Assembly (NCBI GenBank): GCA_005518205.2
Contig: RFFC02000010.1
Location: 99,315 to 163,314 of the forward strand
DNA from: Hormoscilla sp. GUM202
Lineage (GTDB): Bacteria; Cyanobacteriota; Cyanobacteriia; Cyanobacteriales; Desertifilaceae
DNA: 64,000 nucleotides
Reading direction: 5' to 3'
Shown here piece after piece: positions 1-10,402 of this stretch (position 1 is the first letter of the stretch; each line of letters begins with the position of its first letter). The notes beneath the pieces are model-generated. The model was not told the DNA's origin. It saw only the letters and a program-made list of their open reading frames with translations, and ran no database searches. Position numbers and translations under genes: made by a program.

Positions 1-1
1 C

Positions 2-2305
2 GCCGTAGAAGGCTACAAACTCGCCATCGCTGCTGTCGAACAAAGCCGCAACTGGGCAGTCAGAGAGGAACGCCGCCAAGAAATTATCAAAGAATCCCTC
101 GGTGTTTATATAAACATAGTGCAAGCCTGTATCAATCTCGGTCAACTGGATAAAGCCATCGAATATGTCGAACGTTCCCGTTCCCAGCGTCTGATAGACT
201 TGATGGCGAGTAAGGACTTGTCTCACGGCGGGAAAATTCCTCCACAAGTCCAAGAAAAATTACAGGAATACGAAGCACTACAGCAGGAAATTAACGGAAA
301 ACGCGCCCATCAGTCCCATGACAGCCAGGGAAGGCAAAAAGCCGCAAGCGGTTCGACTGCCATCACCGCAAACAGTTGCCAAGGACGTGCCGCGCACAAC
401 GCCTACAGTGAAGAAATCGCCGGGTTAGAAGTCCAGAAACAGCAGGTTTGGGAAGAACTGAGAAAGCTAGACTTTGAACTGGCTGGCCAGATTGAAGTTA
501 GCCCTCCTAATTTAGCGACTATTCAGCAGTTGATTGCATCTCCCACCGCTGCCATCCTCAGTTTCTACACTACCAAGAACGACACCCATATTTTTATCCT
601 GCGCCAGAATCAAACCCCACAAGTACACACCTGCGCCGGACAAGGGTTAAAAAACTTGCAACTATGGATTTTAGCAAACTGGATACAGCTCTACGTCAAA
701 AAAGACAAAACAGAATGGCGCCACCAGATGAATGGGTTTCTCGCCGAACTTGCCCAGCGCCTGCAACTGGACGTCCTAATTTCCCAGCACCTGGGCGACA
801 TCAAAGAATTAATCCTCGTGCCGCACCTGTATCTCCACCAAATTCCCTTTGCCGCCTTACCCATCAATCAACCTAGAGAATACCTCATCGACAAGTTCAT
901 CCTGCGCACCGTTCCCAGTTGCCAAATCTTAGAATTTTGCTACAGACGCCCTCCCATAGAAGGATCCAGAAGCTACGGCATAGTAGAAAATGCCACCGAA
1001 GACTTGCCCTACGCAGCCTTTGAATGCTCCCAAATAGTCCGGATGTACGGCATTCCAGAGAACCGGCGCTTAAAAGGTCGCCAGGGGGCAACAGTAGAGA
1101 ACTATCGGCAGTTAGCTTCACGAGTACATGTCCTCCACTCCAGTCACCACGCCGAATCACGCCTTGACAATCCTCTGGAATCCGATCTAAAGTTAGGGAA
1201 TGGCAATATCACCTTGGGGGAACTGATGAGTCCGGGTTGGCGCTTGCCTGATTTAGAGGAAGTATTCCTCTCGTGCTGCGAGCTTGGACCTTATTTGAAT
1301 CCCCAAAACTGTCTGCTACCCCAAAATATTCAAGCATCTCTGGGTCAAACCCTGGTTTTGCTTGCCGAACCGGTAGGAGAGGTTGAGGATTATCAACTCT
1401 TAGCTTCCGAGTGCGTCGCCCAGTTGCTACAAAAGGAAAAGCCACCCCAACTAATTGCCAGAGGAGTCCTCTGCGGCAGCCAACTTTTTGAATACGATAC
1501 CCAGGAGTCAGACCCAAGTAAAAGATGCCATATTTGGGTGTGGTTCGGTCAGAAAGAATCCCTAGATCTGATACAGCAGGCATCAGGCGACCTGCTAAAT
1601 TTGCTCTGTTGCCGCCACAAAATCCTCTACATCGAGTATCAATCTCGATACTGCAATCAGAAAGCTCGCGAACTATATAGCTGGTTGGAGGAACGCATCA
1701 AATTGCCTCAGCTAAACGATGCAGTAACGGAACGGGTGGAGCCATTGAAAAATCTGCTAGTCGAACTGCCGGAAAAGCAACTCAGGTACGAGCATTTCTG
1801 GCGAGACATGGAAGACCATAAAACTGCGATAGCCACCAATCTTGATAACTATCGTCAACTATTGAATAGTATACCAGCTAATGAAGGAGATGACCGAGAG
1901 TTTTTAGATAAATTTGGGAATCTAACGGAAAGCAAATATCAGCGCCAAATAGAAGTATATCTGATTTTTTTGGCACCAGGGCGATCGTTATTTACCCAGC
2001 TTGTTGCTACAATTAGAGGGTTAGTAGAAATCGAAACGCAAAAATTCCTGCAAAAACAAGAAGAAAGCGATCGGCGCCTAGAAAGAATCATCCAAATCTG
2101 GGGTGTAGGTTTGGGGGTAGGGGGAATTGTTGCCTCTAGTTCCGAGCACATAGACAAGGAATTAAAAGAATCTGTAGGAATTGAAAACATCCATCCCTTT
2201 GCTGCTAGCTTATCCTTGAATGTCTTCGTTACCCTAGTAGTAGCAGGGATAATGTGGTGGTTAACTCGACCAAGGCATCGCCATAAAAGCCCTGACAAAA
2301 AGTAG
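2..2305 (+). CDS. CHAT-domain protein with TPR-like N-terminus and C-terminal membrane segments (5' partial)
   Basis: The reading frame is open to the left edge, so the N-terminus is missing. The visible start is TPR-like helical sequence (LGQLDKAIEYVERSR). A CHAT-type (caspase-like) region follows, with the expected His motif (HSSHHAES, near 1130-1155) and Cys motif (FLSCCELG, near 1264-1287), so both presumed catalytic residues are present. The usual CHAT C-terminal segment is not recognisable. About 20 residues after the Cys the sequence changes to a different module (CGSQLFEY, HIWVWF, YRHK-like) and ends in two hydrophobic segments (near 2090-2150 and 2210-2260) and a basic tail (RPRHRHK). 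I infer a membrane-anchored protease-like sensor or effector. The CHAT end may have been lost in an in-frame deletion that fused two modules. Confidence 0.7.
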   Translation, partial: AVEGYKLAIAAVEQSRNWAVREERRQEIIKESLGVYINIVQACINLGQLDKAIEYVERSRSQRLIDLMASKDLSHGGKIPPQVQEKLQEYEALQQEINGKRAHQSHDSQGRQKAASGSTAITANSCQGRAAHNAYSEEIAGLEVQKQQVWEELRKLDFELAGQIEVSPPNLATIQQLIASPTAAILSFYTTKNDTHIFILRQNQTPQVHTCAGQGLKNLQLWILANWIQLYVKKDKTEWRHQMNGFLAELAQRLQLDVLISQHLGDIKELILVPHLYLHQIPFAALPINQPREYLIDKFILRTVPSCQILEFCYRRPPIEGSRSYGIVENATEDLPYAAFECSQIVRMYGIPENRRLKGRQGATVENYRQLASRVHVLHSSHHAESRLDNPLESDLKLGNGNITLGELMSPGWRLPDLEEVFLSCCELGPYLNPQNCLLPQNIQASLGQTLVLLAEPVGEVEDYQLLASECVAQLLQKEKPPQLIARGVLCGSQLFEYDTQESDPSKRCHIWVWFGQKESLDLIQQASGDLLNLLCCRHKILYIEYQSRYCNQKARELYSWLEERIKLPQLNDAVTERVEPLKNLLVELPEKQLRYEHFWRDMEDHKTAIATNLDNYRQLLNSIPANEGDDREFLDKFGNLTESKYQRQIEVYLIFLAPGRSLFTQLVATIRGLVEIETQKFLQKQEESDRRLERIIQIWGVGLGVGGIVASSSEHIDKELKESVGIENIHPFAASLSLNVFVTLVVAGIMWWLTRPRHRHKSPDKK

Positions 2306-2365
2306 AAAGATATGATAGACTTGAGGATAGCAGGGATAATCAGGAGGCGGGAGCCTCATCAGACA

Positions 2366-2388
2366 GTTCCCAGGTAGAACCTGGGAAC
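2366..2388. repeat. Small palindrome, GTTCCCAGG type
   Basis: Inverted repeat GTTCCCAGG/CCTGGGAAC around a short TAGAA loop. Members of the same family lie at 2487-2512, 15980-16000 and near 54840. It sits downstream of the CHAT gene and could also act as a weak transcript end, but no T-run follows. Confidence 0.6.
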
Positions 2389-2436
2389 GAGAGGGTAGCG
2401 AATCGATGATGCATGTAATATAGCCCCTGCACGCTC

Positions 2437-2468
2437 CAACTGGTTTTGACCACACCCGTCTGATTTGT
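2437..2468. repeat. 32-nt direct repeat, copy 1
   Basis: It begins CAACTGGTTTTGACCACACC and recurs perfectly at 2537-2568, exactly 100 bp downstream. The spacer holds another GTTCCC-type palindrome. Only two units exist, so this is not a CRISPR array. Confidence 0.75.
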
Positions 2469-2486
2469 TCCTGTAGCCGGGCCCCT

Positions 2487-2512
2487 CGTTCCCACGGCTC
2501 CGCCTGGGAACG
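2487..2512. repeat. Small palindrome, CGTTCCC type
   Basis: CGTTCCCACGG/CCTGGGAACG arms around CTCCG. It is the same dispersed family as 2366-2388 and lies in the spacer between the two 32-nt direct repeats. Confidence 0.6.
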
Positions 2513-2536
2513 GGTTCGGGCGGCTCCGCCGAGTAA

Positions 2537-2568
2537 CAACTGGTTTTGACCACACCCGTCTGATTTGT
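2537..2568. repeat. 32-nt direct repeat, copy 2
   Basis: Perfect second copy of the 2437-2468 repeat. From here to the fbp start (2950) no gene is visible. The AT-rich stretch 2590-2650 may hold the fbp promoter, but I could not place it securely. Confidence 0.75.
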
Positions 2569-2830
2569 CAAAACAAAGCTACAATGATTTTAAGCATCAT
2601 CCTCGCTCATTTTTTTAACATTATGTTATGATTTTAGTTTTTGGTAAAGCAGTTTATAGAAAGATGGAGAATGAGGATAGTACAAGCAGAAGAGCAAGCC
2701 CGCCCAGGCAGGGTGAGTTCGGAGTAGCCCCAAGCTTGAGCCTAGGGGAGGCAGGATTCTTTAATTGATATTAAGGTTAGAGAGCATCGGGCATCAGGTT
2801 CCTAAGATAGGGAGAAAGGTAAAGAACAGG

Positions 2831-2874
2831 CCGTGTCTCGCGGGTAGTGCGATTAGCGATCCTGCCAGACACGG
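2831..2874. repeat. Palindrome with TAGTGCGATTAGCG loop
   Basis: Arms CCGTGTCT and AGACACGG enclose a centre containing TAGTGCGATTAGCG. Near-identical centres occur in palindromes at 16552-16597, 24719-24757 and 58902-58962, although the arms differ. It lies in the leader region of fbp. Confidence 0.65.
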
Positions 2875-2949
2875 AGGTGTGACGGCCTTGGGGTGAGACC
2901 CCATGAGGCCATCGCCAGACCGAGTGCCAATCAAGCAGGAAGAAAAAAC

Positions 2950-3993
2950 ATGGTAGATACCCATGTAGAGATAGCGGATATTGAGGCCCTAGACAGGGAT
3001 TGCATGACCCTGTCTCGTCACGTACTGCAGCAACTGCATAGCTTCTCGGCAGACGCGCAAGATTTAAGTGCGCTGATGAATAGGATCGCCCTGGCAGGGA
3101 AGATCGTATCCCGCCGCCTGTCGCGATCGGGTTTGCTAGAGAATGCCCTGGGATTTACAGGGACGGTAAACGTGCAGGGAGAATCCGTCAAAAAGATGGA
3201 TGTCTATGCCAATGACGTGTTTATATCGGTGTTCAAGCAGAGTGGGTTAGTCTGCCGCCTGGCTTCCGAGGAAATGGAAAAACCATATTATATCCCGGAA
3301 AATTGCCCGATCGGACGCCATACACTGATCTACGACCCGATCGATGGCTCTTCCAACCTGGACACGAATCTGAATGTGGGTTCGATCTTCGCGATCCGCC
3401 AGCAAGAAGGGATGGATATAGATGGAACGGCAGCGGACTTGCTGGCCAATGGACGGAAACAAATGGCGGCAGGTTATATCCTGTACGGTCCCAGTACAAT
3501 GCTAGTATATTCGATCGGCACGGGGGTCCATGCCTTCACTCTAGATCCGAGTTTGGGTGAGTTTATCCTCAGTCGGGAAAATGTCGAAACCCCAGCCCAC
3601 GGTGCGATCTATAGTGTAAATGAGGGCAACTTCTGGCAGTGGGAAGAATCGATGCGGGAATATATCCGCTACGTACATCGCCATGAAGGACATACGGCTC
3701 GTTATGGAGGAGCGCTGGTGGGAGACTTCCATCGGATATTATTCCAGGGGGGAGTATTTTTATATCCCGGGACGGTGAAGAAACCAGAGGGCAAATTGCG
3801 ATTGCTATACGAATCAGCACCTTTAGCTTTTTTAATCGAGCAAGCGGGTGGACGGGCTAGCACTGGCACCCAGGAGATTATGGACGTGGTGCCAGATAAA
3901 CTGCATGCCAGAACGCCGCTGATTATTGGCAGTAAAGATGATGTGGCCCTGGTGGAGTCGTTTGCGCAGAAGGGTGCAGCTGCGAGCGTTTAG
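2950..3993 (+). CDS. fbp: Fructose-1,6-bisphosphatase, class I
   Basis: Hydrolyses fructose 1,6-bisphosphate to fructose 6-phosphate in the Calvin cycle and gluconeogenesis (cytosol). The class I metal-site signature [11 protein letters not shown] is present, with the downstream GAL..D and [13 protein letters not shown] C-terminal motifs. The ATG at 2950 ([10 protein letters not shown]) gives 348 aa, the usual family length. An in-frame ATG at 2893 would add 19 residues of unlikely sequence, and a purine-rich stretch (AGGAAGAAAA) precedes 2950. It heads the fbp-tal-zwf-opcA cluster, an arrangement known from other cyanobacteria, which links carbon reduction to the oxidative pentose phosphate pathway. 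Confidence 0.95.
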   Translation: MVDTHVEIADIEALDRDCMTLSRHVLQQLHSFSADAQDLSALMNRIALAGKIVSRRLSRSGLLENALGFTGTVNVQGESVKKMDVYANDVFISVFKQSGLVCRLASEEMEKPYYIPENCPIGRHTLIYDPIDGSSNLDTNLNVGSIFAIRQQEGMDIDGTAADLLANGRKQMAAGYILYGPSTMLVYSIGTGVHAFTLDPSLGEFILSRENVETPAHGAIYSVNEGNFWQWEESMREYIRYVHRHEGHTARYGGALVGDFHRILFQGGVFLYPGTVKKPEGKLRLLYESAPLAFLIEQAGGRASTGTQEIMDVVPDKLHARTPLIIGSKDDVALVESFAQKGAAASV

Positions 3994-4029
3994 AATTAGT
4001 TAGCGGTTGGTGGTTAGCGATCGGCGGAT

Positions 4030-4061
4030 AACTGACAACTATCAACTGACAACTGACAAAA
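4030..4061. repeat. Short tandem repeats of ACTGACA/TATCAAC type
   Basis: Imperfect tandem heptamer-like units (ACTGACA, ACTATCA, ACTGACA) between fbp and tal. Similar runs follow zwf (8461-8512) and the NYN gene (25885-25916). Short tandemly repeated repetitive sequences of this kind are known in filamentous cyanobacteria. Confidence 0.7.
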
Positions 4062-4089
4062 GAAAAAATGTTACCTATAAGGAGTAAAT

Positions 4090-5256
4090 ATGGCAACGAA
4101 TCACCTGTTGGAAATATCAGCCTACGGTCAGAGTATCTGGATGGATAATCTGAGCCGCGATATTATCAAGTCGGGCGAACTGAAACAGATGACGGAAACG
4201 GGGGGGATTAAGGGGATTACCTCTAACCCAGCAATCTTTGAAAAGGCGATCAAAGGTAACAAAATCTACGATGAAGAGATCGAAGCAGGGATTCGCACTG
4301 ATAAATCGGTGCTGGAAATTTATGAATCTCTGGTGTTTGATGATATCCGGGATGCCTGTGATGTGTTTCTGCCAGTATATGAGGCAACCCAGGGACTGGA
4401 TGGTTATGTGAGTATTGAAGTGCCGCCGACAATTGCCAAAAATACAGAAACGACGATCGCCGAAGCGCGGCGGTATAACCAGGAGATCGGGCGTCCGAAT
4501 GTGATGATCAAGATTCCGGGAACGGCAGAGGGTTTGCCAGCAGTGGAAGCGGCGATCGCGGACGGAATAAATGTCAACATCACTCTATTGTTTTCGGTGG
4601 AAAGCTACGTGCAGACAGCATGGGCTTACATTCGCGGCTTGGAGAAAAGGGTAGCAGCTGGACAAGACATTAGCAAAATAGCTTCAGTGGCGAGTTTCTT
4701 CCTGAGTCGGATCGATACTAACATCGATAGCCGGGTTGATAAGATGTTGGCAGCAGCTACTGACGAACAGTCCCAGGCAAAACTACTCTCGATTAAGGGG
4801 AAAGTGGCGATCGCCAATGCGAAAATCGCCTACCAGGAATACAAGAAGATTATCCAGAGCGATCGCTGGAAAGCCCTGTCGGCCAAGGGTGCTCAGGTGC
4901 AACGGCTGTTGTGGGCCAGCACGAGCACGAAAAACCTCGAATACAGCGACGTGATGTACGTGGATGAACTGGTAGGACCGGACACGGTCAACACCCTGCC
5001 ACCCAGTACGATCGTAGCCTGCACGGACCATTGTGATGTCGATAACCGGGTGGAAAATGACATAGACTCAGCCTACAAGTTGATGGAAACCCTCAAGGAA
5101 GTAAACATCAACCTAGATGAAGTGATGGCAGAATTGCTGGAAGAGGGGATTGATAAATTCGTCAAGCCCTTCGATACCCTGATGAAGTCCTTAGAAGACA
5201 AGGTGAAGCAGTTGGTGCGGGTGCATCCCAGTTTCGCAATGAGTAGAAATGCTTAG
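4090..5256 (+). CDS. tal: Transaldolase
   Basis: Transfers a dihydroxyacetone unit between sedoheptulose 7-phosphate and glyceraldehyde 3-phosphate in the non-oxidative pentose phosphate pathway (cytosol). The 388-aa protein carries the N-terminal GITSNPAIFEKAI motif and the Schiff-base lysine motif VMIKIPGT, typical of the longer bacterial transaldolase subfamily. A strong ribosome binding site (AAGGAG, near 4078) sits six to seven bases before the ATG and fixes the start. It follows fbp by 96 bp. In related genomes zwf follows directly, whereas here an ISKra4-type element lies between them. Confidence 0.95.
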   Translation: MATNHLLEISAYGQSIWMDNLSRDIIKSGELKQMTETGGIKGITSNPAIFEKAIKGNKIYDEEIEAGIRTDKSVLEIYESLVFDDIRDACDVFLPVYEATQGLDGYVSIEVPPTIAKNTETTIAEARRYNQEIGRPNVMIKIPGTAEGLPAVEAAIADGINVNITLLFSVESYVQTAWAYIRGLEKRVAAGQDISKIASVASFFLSRIDTNIDSRVDKMLAAATDEQSQAKLLSIKGKVAIANAKIAYQEYKKIIQSDRWKALSAKGAQVQRLLWASTSTKNLEYSDVMYVDELVGPDTVNTLPPSTIVACTDHCDVDNRVENDIDSAYKLMETLKEVNINLDEVMAELLEEGIDKFVKPFDTLMKSLEDKVKQLVRVHPSFAMSRNA

Positions 5257-5316
5257 TCGAACGGGTTCCGAGATGGTGTTAAGCTGAGACAGTCGGTAAA
5301 CGCTCCCTCTAAAACT

Positions 5317-6569
5317 ATGAATCCTGAAAATTTAGCTCAAATTAAAACCTATGCTTTGGGAATAGCCGCCTTGTTGTATGAGGAGGCCCAAGGGACTGTT
5401 CCAGAGCAATTGAAAACACTCTCAGGACTCGAAGCTACAGTCCGTGGGCAATACGTCAGTCCAGAGATTGCCCTTTTTTTATCGAAAGCACCAGTGGCAC
5501 CACCGCAGGGCGAACCCGAATTTTAAACAGCATTTTGGGCGAGCTCCTCATCACGGAGAAGCAAGCGACTTATTTTGATGTGAGAGCCTATAGCCAGTGG
5601 AGTCCCTATCTGGAAAAATGTTGCTTGTTACTGAGTGCGAACTCTTCTTATGAGCACGCCTCGGAAGATCTTAAGCAGCTCACGGGGATGAGCGTTTCCC
5701 GGGGAACTCAGCAACGACTGGTGCAACGTTATGAGTTTGAATTACTGACAGTTAAAGAAGCCGTTTCCTCAACGAGCGCTCAAGAACCGAAACTGCCCCT
5801 TCAGGAGTTTGAGTTGCCCACAGCTAAAGAAGCCGTTTCCTCAACGGGCCCTCAAGGACCGAAACTGCCCCCTCAGGAGTTTGAGTTGCCGACGGCTAAA
5901 AAAGCTGTTTCCGAAATCAGCCCTCAAGAACCGAAAGTGCTCGCCCATGAGTTGAAGTTGCCGACTGTCAAGGAAGTTGTTGAGGAAATGAGCATTGATG
6001 GGGGGAAAGTACGCTTACGGACCCCGCAAGGGAGACCCTGTGAGTGGCGCGATTACAAGGGCGTTAATCTACATGACCTCGGGGTAGCGGCCTTCTTTCG
6101 GGACAATGCAGGACTGGTCAAATGGGTCAACCAGCAGCCCTTGGCGAATCCACTTGTGAGTATCGGAGACGGTCATGATGGCGTTTGGAATTTGTTTGCC
6201 GAGATTGGCCCAACCATCTTCCGTCTGGAAATCCTCGATTGGTATCACTTGATGGAAAACCTCGAGAAAGTCGGTGGGTCCAGCTCTAGACTGGCACGAG
6301 TGAAAGCTCTCCTATGGTCAGGCAAGGTAGATGCAGCCCTCAAAGAATTTGACGACTGGGAGCATCCACGGGTTGATAACTTCAGGGCCTATGTTACTAA
6401 GCATCGTCACCGCATTGTGAACTATGGCTATTACCAAGCCGAGGGAATTTCAATCGGTTCGGGAGAGGTGGAATCAACGATTAAGCAGGTTGCGGCACGG
6501 GTGAAGCTCTCAGGAGCGCAGTGGAAAGCTGCCAATGTTCCCCAAGTTCTGCGGCATCTCGCAGCGTAG
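5317..6569 (+). pseudogene. ISKra4-family transposase, frameshifted
   Basis: Two consecutive reading frames, 5317-5526 (69 aa, N-terminal) and 5535-6569, together resemble an ISKra4-type transposase (VSRGTQQRLVQRYEF; IDGGKVRLRT; GDGHDGVWNLF; LDWYHLMENLEKV; SIGSGEVESTIKQV). A frame change around 5520-5535 separates them, so the element probably makes no functional enzyme unless frameshifting occurs. The middle holds four 72-nt tandem repeats. The element separates tal from zwf in an otherwise conserved cluster and may affect read-through into zwf. Its terminal inverted repeats could not be defined. Confidence 0.8.
5733..5990 (+). repeat. Four 72-nt in-frame tandem repeats inside transposase
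   Basis: Units start at 5733, 5805, 5877 and 5949, exactly 72 nt apart. Each encodes about 24 residues of the type EFELPTAKEAVSST..EPKL; the last unit is partial and more diverged. This is an in-frame internal expansion of the ISKra4-type transposase. Confidence 0.85.
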
Positions 6570-6589
6570 GGGGCCCGGAGCGTGCTTAT

Positions 6590-6895
6590 CTCAATGGAGT
6601 ATTCTCAAGGTGAGTCAATCTTGACATTCTCATCATCTCGTGGTCTGTCAAGATAAAATTGACGAATTTTACGGAGATAACCGCTTCCGAGCCTTCCCTT
6701 CTCTTATCCGTCATCATTTCCTTGACAGACCAAGGGTCTATTAGTGACAGTTTAACAATGAAGTATTTTTGCTCATTGCCAAATTGGGATGCACCCGTTG
6801 GTGCCAGCATAGCTGAGGCATGGGAAAGGGTCCAGAAATGTCGAACAAACGGGCAGGCGATCCGCCCGTTCTACGTATATTGAGAAGGAAAAGAG
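6590..6895 (+). promoter_or_regulatory. zwf upstream region
   Basis: A 300-base stretch with no convincing gene. It contains two TTGACA-like hexamers (near 6621 and 6721), a GGGATGCACCC motif (6787-6797) matching the terminal repeat of MITEs near 54.5 and 55.9 kb, and a GAGAAGGAAAAGAG ribosome binding site immediately before zwf. Promoter assignment is tentative. Confidence 0.35.
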
Positions 6896-8425
<1,530 letters not shown>

Positions 8426-8460
8426 TAGCGAACAGTTATCAGCGACCAGCGAACGCTCAA

Positions 8461-8512
8461 AGCTGACAACTAACAACTGACAACTAACAATTAACAACTG
8501 AAAACTAACAAA
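8461..8512. repeat. Short tandem repeats of GACAACTAACAACT type
   Basis: A run of imperfect seven-base units (CTGACAA, CTAACAA, CTGACAA, CTAACAA and so on) fills the zwf-opcA gap. Confidence 0.7.
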
Positions 8513-8523
8513 GGAATGGAAAA

Positions 8524-9855
8524 ATGACAGCAACTCCAATTGTTGCCCTGCAAAAACCAAAAGATATCTCCCTGGGGGAAATAGAGGCAGAATTGAGTAA
8601 AATATGGCTGACCCAAAATAGCGGTAAAGCTTCTCCCGTTGCCACGAGGGCGGCGACATTTAGCATGGCGATCTATGAGCCAGAAGAATTCCAGCAATTA
8701 CTGGGAGGTTTGGGATTTTACGATGGTCCGATCGATGGCATTCATGGACCCAAGACCAAGGCAGCGGTAAAACAAGCTCAAAAGGCTTACGGACTGAGAG
8801 AGACAGGTCTAGTTAACCCGGAAACATTGGCAAAGCTGCGTGAGAAATTTGCTCAGCAATCGTCCGAGGACACAGAAGTATCTAATCTGAACATGAGGGG
8901 ATTTAGTATTAGTGATGCGATCGCATCGCAAAATCCCTGTCGGATCATTACCCTCTGTCCGGAGTTAGGAGAAGATCGAGGAGTAACGGCACAGGTTTCT
9001 GCCTATTGCCCGATTCAAAAAAGTAGCAACACCAGTCTGGTATGCTGCGAATACATCACTCTGCGAGGTACTAAGGATGCTCTGGAAAGGGTAAGCGATA
9101 CAGTTTCCTCCCTGATGATACCGGATCTGCCCAAGTTTGTCTGGTGGAAGGCTACGCCTAATCCCGAACAGCCCTTGTTTGGGCATCTAGCGGAAACGAG
9201 TAACTGTATTGTAATGGACTCTTGCTACTTCAGCGATCCCGCCGCCGAATTTCTGAAAATGCAGGAGTTGATCGAGTCCCAAACCTATGTTGCCGATCTC
9301 AATTGGCATCGACTTTCAGCTTGGCAAGAGTTGACTGCGGCGACTTTCGACCCGCCAGAACGTCGCGCAGCTTTGGTAGAATTAGACCGGGTGACTATTG
9401 ACTATCAGAAGGGTAATACGGCCCAAGCACTGATGTTTTTAGGTTGGCTAGCTAGTCGCCTGGGTTGGGAACCCGTGTCTTACAGTGAGGAAGCTGGGGA
9501 CTATGACATCATACATGTCAAGTTGAGGGGATCTGAAGGGCGCACGATCGAAGCAGAATTGGCAGGAATTCCCACAGCGGACTGGGGAGAAATTCCCGGC
9601 GATATGGTAGGCTTGCTTCTAGCTTCTACCAATACTGATGCTGATTGCTGCACGATTCTCTGTTCTGAAACCATAGGATGTATGCGGATGGAAGCTGGGG
9701 GAACTGCCCAGAAATGCCGCACAGAACAGGTGACACCTTTGAGCAACCAAAAAGCCGAGTCTCTGATGTCTCAGCAATTAGAACGCTGGGGTCGGGATAT
9801 GCTTTATGAGGAAAGTCTGGCGGTGACGGCCCAAATTCTGAAATTGCGGAATTGA
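8524..9855 (+). CDS. opcA: Glucose-6-phosphate dehydrogenase assembly protein OpcA
   Basis: OpcA binds and activates Zwf in cyanobacteria. The 443-aa product has an N-terminal insertion with a peptidoglycan-binding-like fold (LLGGLGFYDGPIDGIHGPKT..AVKQAQKAYGL, residues about 57-100), followed by the OpcA core (RIITLCPELGEDR; VWWKATPNPEQPLF; SWQELTAATFD). This N-terminal module is, from memory, common in cyanobacterial OpcA and absent in actinobacterial versions. The start is an ATG preceded by AAAGGAATGGAAAA. It is the last gene of the cluster and probably co-transcribed with zwf. Confidence 0.93.
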   Translation: MTATPIVALQKPKDISLGEIEAELSKIWLTQNSGKASPVATRAATFSMAIYEPEEFQQLLGGLGFYDGPIDGIHGPKTKAAVKQAQKAYGLRETGLVNPETLAKLREKFAQQSSEDTEVSNLNMRGFSISDAIASQNPCRIITLCPELGEDRGVTAQVSAYCPIQKSSNTSLVCCEYITLRGTKDALERVSDTVSSLMIPDLPKFVWWKATPNPEQPLFGHLAETSNCIVMDSCYFSDPAAEFLKMQELIESQTYVADLNWHRLSAWQELTAATFDPPERRAALVELDRVTIDYQKGNTAQALMFLGWLASRLGWEPVSYSEEAGDYDIIHVKLRGSEGRTIEAELAGIPTADWGEIPGDMVGLLLASTNTDADCCTILCSETIGCMRMEAGGTAQKCRTEQVTPLSNQKAESLMSQQLERWGRDMLYEESLAVTAQILKLRN

Positions 9856-9874
9856 GAATTGAGAATTGAGGAAG
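9855..9874. repeat. GAGAATT tandem repeat
   Basis: GAATTGAGAATTGAGAATTG immediately overlaps the opcA stop. It is a short low-complexity array of heptamer units. Confidence 0.6.
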
Positions 9875-9975
9875 GTAGATTTATTTATTCATGTCCATAG
9901 CGCGACTGCGTTGCGCGATCCGAAGTGCGCAATTTGCCATTTTCAATTCGCAATTAACCTCGTTGCTTAAATTAA

Positions 9976-10011
9976 GAGAAACCCGGTTTTTCCAAAAAAA
10001 CCGGGTTTCTC
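9976..10011. terminator. GAGAAACCCGG hairpin downstream of opcA
   Basis: Arms GAGAAACCCGG/CCGGGTTTCTC with an A/T-rich loop form a strong hairpin 120 bp after opcA. No U-run follows, so it could be a dispersed repeat rather than a terminator. Close relatives are at 14982-15014 and 50166-50198. Confidence 0.5.
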
Positions 10012-10196
10012 TCATCCTAATGGTTAACAATGGCGCGCAAGAAAATTTTTGCCAACATATGGAGCAACGAGTAATTACTCCAATGACAAGACAAACCTCT
10101 CAGCCCCAGGACTGCCTGTAACGGCCCCTTCCACGACGATAGAGGGAGCCTAGGCCGCAAGGGAGAGGGTGTAGCTGGTATTTAACCATCCACCTA
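10012..10196. other. Gap without recognised gene
   Basis: No supported coding sequence. Short open frames here lack any family resemblance. The region leads directly into the MITE at 10197. Confidence 0.4.
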
Positions 10197-10402
10197 CTAG
10201 AGCGTCGGTCCAGTAGAAGTAGTTGACAAAAAAAAGAAATGTGCATGTGCTAAAATTTGTCGGTTTGTGAGACGATTTTGAACAAAATTACGAGATCCAG
10301 AGGGGCCCTAAGTGGAGAGCGGGAGACGAACTGGAGAACGATTTTCCGTCTATGCACAGATTGAACAATTTGTCAAGCTTTATTAGTGGACCGACGCTCT
10401 AG
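10197..10402. mobile_element. MITE with CTAGAGCGTCGGTCCA terminal inverted repeats
   Basis: A 206-bp non-coding element bounded by CTAGAGCGTCGGTCCAG and its inverse TGGACCGACGCTCTAG. The same terminus begins the IS1182-type transposase fragment at 23243, and the left ends of the two are alike for about 30 bases (AGTAGAAGTAGTTGACAAA). I infer that this is a non-autonomous derivative of that IS. A shorter relative is split between 46049-46139 and 54480-54522. Confidence 0.8.

Noticed and set aside
2437..2568. Possible minimal CRISPR (two 32-nt repeats)
   Set aside because: Only two units with a 68-bp spacer that contains a common palindrome, and no cas genes.
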